Part shown: positions 60,590 through 64,000 of the stretch, piece after piece
Position numbering within the stretch: the stretch's first letter is position 1
How the letters are laid out: each line of letters starts with the position of its first letter
From: Gerris lacustris
Taxonomy: Eukaryota; Arthropoda; Insecta; Hemiptera; Gerridae
NCBI GenBank assembly: GCA_951217055.1
Contig: OX578278.1
Span: forward strand, 43,785,574 to 43,849,573
Direction of reading: 5' to 3'
DNA: 64,000 bases
The notes under the pieces: generated by a model
Databases searched by the model: none
What the model saw: the letters and a program-made list of their open reading frames with translations, nothing else
What the model was told of the DNA's origin: nothing
Position numbers and translations under genes: made by a program

Positions 60590-60875
60590 ACTGTACGGCT
60601 ACACCTTTCGTCCGATCACTTTGAAATTTGGCATGTATGTGTCTTGTATCTACCCACATATTTTAAAAATATATAGCGACTAAAAAAAAATATTTTTCAA
60701 AAAAATTAGGGTAATAAAACTTAAGGGTTAAATTTTTTAAATTTTTTTTCGACACCGTGACGGGTATCATATGAAAGGGTACGTCGAGGTGATTACAAAA
60801 ATATATAATTCTTTGGATATAACTTTGATAGGGCGAGCGTAGGCAAGTTTGAAGTGGTTGTAAGTTTTATGTGTT
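60590..60875 (-). repeat. Dispersed repeat, copy 2 (main body)
   Basis: Inverted match to 11570-11855. Landmarks CTACACCTTTCGTCCGATCA, CTTTGAAATTTGGCATGTAT and GGGCGAGCGTAGGCAAGTTT. The remainder, with the GTGTGCT-GACC-AGCACAC hairpin, is displaced to 61605-61667. Confidence 0.8.
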
Positions 60876-61379
60876 TTATGTGTGGGTGTGTTATAAGTTT
60901 TTTTTTTTTATAATTATGGTCTTTTCGATGTATTTATATGGTTGTAGTCCGGTTCAGTGGCAAAAAAATACTTTTTCCGTGGTAGGCTGTGAAATAGTAA
61001 CTTTAGAGCCTAAAAGACATAGCTAAAATCCATTTTTTCATTATGTGGACTTAAAAAATCTTTTCATTACTCCTAGCTGTAAAGAAAAAATCTTTTACGT
61101 CCTAGGAACTAAAAGATTTTTTATGTCCGGTGGGTAGTTGTCAAAACTTCCGTTAGTACCGCTGCAGTCTTTGTAGAAATGCTTCTAGTACGATTAAAAT
61201 CCGCTAGATGTCAATGCGTTTTATTTATCTTTTCTTATAGTGTAAATTCTTTTTAAGGTTTCTTTTTTTAAGTCTTAAGTATGTACTAATATTTCTTATT
61301 ATTGTATATTGATTAGTGATTAATATTTAATGTTTTTTCATTGTCTGCTACCTCGGAAAAAATAGCATATGCTACGCGA

Positions 61380-61476
61380 CTGTGAAGTGTTTTTTCTTTA
61401 CCTTGGCAATATTTACTGTCTCGCTTCGCTCGACAGTAAATGTAATTGCCGCGGTAAAGAAAAACTCACTTCACAG
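61380..61476. repeat. Hairpin with ~40-bp arms
   Basis: 61380-61420 and 61432-61476 pair: CTGTGAAGTG, TTTCTTTACC, GGCAAT and TTTACTGTC with their complements, with a loop containing TCGCTTCGCTC. It lies inside the 735-bp gap that splits the dispersed repeat copy. Confidence 0.85.
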
Positions 61477-61604
61477 CCTAGTAACATAATATACTATTAT
61501 CAGAGTGTGTTTTGAGAATATCAGACCCTTAGAATGGTTCAAAGTAAGCTTTTAGCATTTTAAAAAAACACTGTTTATACACTTTACAGTTAAACACTAT
61601 ATAG

Positions 61605-61667
61605 TGTGGCTTACGGACCCTCGCTGTGTGCTGACCAGCACACACTTGACCTGTTTATTTAAAAAAT
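61605..61667 (-). repeat. Dispersed repeat, copy 2 (hairpin terminus)
   Basis: The reverse reads AAATAAACAGGTCAAGTGTG, then the hairpin GTGTGCTGGTCAGCACAC and CAGCGAGGG, matching 11538-11580. Confidence 0.75.
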
Positions 61668-62329
61668 AGACCGCTATCAAAATACTATTATGTTTTTATT
61701 TTGATTAATCGTGACGAACAGCTAATTTTTCGTGATGAAAAATCATGGGGAAGAAGGTGCATCAAAGTAATTTTTTTCGAAGGTTATTCAGCAGTGAATA
61801 AAGGAGTTTCGGTTTAGGTTATTAAGCATATATGTTATCTTATTAATGCAATAAAAGAAAGAAATCATTTCCCCACCCCGCCATATATGAAAATAAATTT
61901 TTAAAATATCTCCCAAACTCGTGATCTTAAAACGTACTCAAATGATGTTATGCTTTTACAAACCATTATTGTCTACTTTTTTTGGAATTACTTATAAAAT
62001 TCAGGTATTTTGGTAATTACTTAAAAAATCATATCTGGTATATGAAAGGTTAGACTATTCTACAATGCAGTTCTGTTAAACTGATTTTATTTGTCTTCGA
62101 CAATAATTCTTAATAACATCATCCTATTATTTTATATTTTATTTTTTGGAAAAAGTTGTTCATTTGAAAGCTGCTAACAATATATCACTAAATTTCAAAG
62201 ACAGAGGGAGAAAATTAGTAACAGTTTATTTGAATTTTAAAATATTCCGGCTGATTAAGATAACGGCTTAAGTTTTATTTTGTTTTGTTGACAAGTAAAG
62301 TAATGTGGGGATGACAAACGATCAGGATT

Positions 62330-62800
62330 GAGTAGACACCGTGTTCCCAACAACGGAAAGCTAAGGGCACAGGTTGACACGTTCCCGTACTTGGAAGTAA
62401 GAAGGAGATGCAAGCCTGGACAACGCTGTAACTTTATAAATCAATACTGGAACCAGTCGTGATGTATGTAATTAGAGTTGGCCGGCGAGAGACAGGAAAG
62501 TTAGCTAGATAACCGCCAGTCAAATGAAGTTTCTTAATTGCAGGAAAAACAAGGAGGGACCGTGTCCGTGGCTATCGCATACGAAACGACCGGGTGTAAA
62601 CGGTCATAACGGAGGAACTAGGAAATAGGGGAAGTGGTAGAATATTGTAAGGAAGCCGAAGCAATTCATTGAAGTGAGAGGCTGAACGAGGAACGAAGAA
62701 GAGGAAAATTTTCTTGAGTCAGCACCAAACCGAAAATCCTGGAAGGAGTTTCTAGTGGGGCCTCGACGCGATGCTGTAACCGACACTACGTGGGAGGAAG
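62330..62800 (+). pseudogene. Possible RT C-terminal remnant
   Basis: A less AT-rich block whose translations in shifting frames resemble the C-terminal end of endonuclease-type non-LTR RT proteins: VDTFPYLEVRRRCKPGQ, TRRDRVRGYRIRNDRVNGHN, then RKSWKEFLVGPRRDAV. No single frame is open and no catalytic motif is present. Assignment tentative. Confidence 0.4.
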
Positions 62801-62980
62801 AGAAAAAGAATAAGAATGCTTCTCATTAGTGCACACTATATACCTAAGCGTTCGCTTCTTTCTTCGCCTAGCGAATTCTTCGCCTCTATCTGTGTCAGAA
62901 CTCTCGCTAATGGTGCGACTAAGGATATTCAGTGGTCTACTAAATTACATGAATATAAGGGTTGATTTCTTAATTAATTG

Positions 62981-63165
62981 TCAAAATTACACGACTTTTA
63001 TGAAATAAAGATAGCAATAAATAATAAATTAATGATTCTGTAGGCAGCAACAAAGATAGAGGAAAAGACTTCGCTTCTTCGCCTTTATCTTTGTTGCTGC
63101 CTGCTCAATTATTAATTATTTATTTTTATTGCTCTTTTTATTTAATACCACTCGTGTAATTTTGA
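62981..63165. mobile_element. Palindromic MITE, ~80-bp arms
   Basis: The arms 62981-63060 and 63085-63165 pair: TCAAAATTACACGA, AATAAATAATAAATTAAT-type AT-rich sequence, and GGCAGCAACAAAGATA with their complements. The loop is CGCTTCTTCGCC-like. No coding capacity. Confidence 0.85.
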
Positions 63166-63477
63166 TAGCTACACCTTATAATCCAGGAGATAGTGACCAA
63201 ACAAGTGTCTGACTAACATCAAGCTAGAACTCTTTGTATAAGTTAATCTTTTGGTCTCTTTTACGAATATGAGATCGGCTAAGTTTGTCTACGGGACATA
63301 GCTTGGCAATAAGCACTTGAAAAAAAAAAAAAAAAAAAAAACCGGTAGAGAGCGGCGAGCGGCCATGTCCCGCCCATTTCTACGGACTATGTGATTTTCA
63401 TGATTCCGAGTACAAAATTACTTAATAGACCAAAAATCAAGTTGATGTTAGTTTGACACTTGATAGGTGACCACTTG

Positions 63478-63530
63478 CAGTGGCGGATTAAAGGGGGGGC
63501 GGGTTTGGCGAACGCCCCCCCCCCCCCTTG
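63478..63530 (+). mobile_element. One end of a CAGTGGCG-type (hAT-like) element
   Basis: CAGTGGCGGATTAAAGGGGG, followed by G- and C-tracts, resembles the termini at 30352 and 7953. No matching opposite end is visible before the window ends. Confidence 0.5.
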
Positions 63531-64000
63531 ATTATACTTTTTTCTAACGACTACCAAATTTCATATCAGAAATGCATAAAAGCGCTGTTTTGAGAGGTAA
63601 TATTTTCAAAATTTTCCGAGGAAGGACCCCCGGCAATATATCCTCCCCCCAATAATATACTTCTGACGACGCCAGGCGTCCCGGAGTTGTCCCGGTTTTG
63701 GACTTTAAATCCCGAACTCCCGAAAACACTTTTCGGGACGCCAAAATGTCCTAGTTTTCAATAGAGACGCCGATAATATAGATTAATTCGTTTAAACAAA
63801 TCCACATATTCTGATAATTTATATTATAAAATAATTTATAGATGTGTAGTTTTAGCAAAATGTTTGTTATTGCCAATCTGAATCTACCGCATTTATTCCA
63901 ATAAAAATAAGTACGAGTATTTGCTTTGATTCGATGGTCTTCAAATAGATATTAATAACTTATCTAAATTAATTTACTTAATTTAACTATTTTTTTCTAA
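63531..64000. other. No gene recognised
   Basis: Possibly the body of the element starting at 63478 up to about 63770 (CCGGGACGCC-type phrases such as CAGGCGTCCCGGAGTTGTCC), then AT-rich sequence. Confidence 0.4.

Larger units (their letters stand above)
59797..60600. mobile_element. ~800-bp palindrome (foldback element)
   Basis: The arms pair in two blocks: 59797-59871 with 60523-60600 (GGAAAATGCACCTGAAGTTC/complement), and 59976-60150 with 60350-60515 (GAATATCTTC, CCATGAAGAAC, CTCATATTGAGTCTT/complement). The left arm is interrupted by a (TA)n array; the centre holds a small TIR element. Related fragment at 49955-50040. Non-coding. Confidence 0.8.

Overview
This is an AT-rich (roughly 70% by eye), intron- and transposon-rich animal genomic window, most likely from an insect. 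The order cannot be fixed from the sequence. The basis is a spliced host gene with GT/AG introns, a BEL/Pao retrotransposon, tRNA-derived SINEs, several DNA-transposon superfamilies, and many long (TA)n arrays. There is no prokaryotic-style gene organisation.

The only host gene I can support is the 3' end of a neuroligin (+ strand). Its last four exons are at 4950-5053, 8595-8741, 15845-16236 and 17212-17430, with introns of 3541, 7103 and 975 bp. The intron phases join perfectly. The exons encode the end of the esterase-like ectodomain, the Thr-rich stalk, the single membrane span and a proline-rich cytoplasmic tail ending in a PDZ-type C-terminus. The upstream exons lie outside the window. 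Everything else I recognise is mobile DNA or repeats.

Layout. 1-17430 is neuroligin exons and introns. The introns hold a tRNA-SINE, an approximately 2.4 kb hAT-type element with a perfect 8-bp target duplication, a degenerate 61/80-bp tandem array, a 35-bp minisatellite and hairpin elements. 17431-25000 has (TA)n arrays, a SINE-like piece, a mariner-like element with inverted repeats of about 450 bp and a broken transposase, and a foldback element. 25000-35400 has a non-LTR reverse transcriptase fragment that snaps back on itself, a SINE with a 12-bp target duplication, two TIR elements and dispersed repeats. 35400-49920 is a stack of insertions: an old non-LTR retrotransposon is split by a PIF/Harbinger element (TTA duplication, 72-bp TIRs), which contains a TA-flanked TIR element, a Tigger/pogo remnant and an apparently very young, full-length BEL/Pao element with a 1808-residue open Gag-Pol frame and LTRs differing at one of 1028 positions. 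50200-52030 is a 5'-truncated non-LTR element with an intact RNase H. 52000-64000 has a hAT element with an 8-bp duplication, several members of a hairpin-ended repeat family, reverse transcriptase remnants, an 800-bp palindrome and short foldback elements.

The two most unusual signals are the dated nest of transposons, and a short stem-loop motif that recurs in four repeat contexts with apparently compensating stem changes. No CRISPR arrays, rRNA genes, functional tRNA genes or operons were seen.
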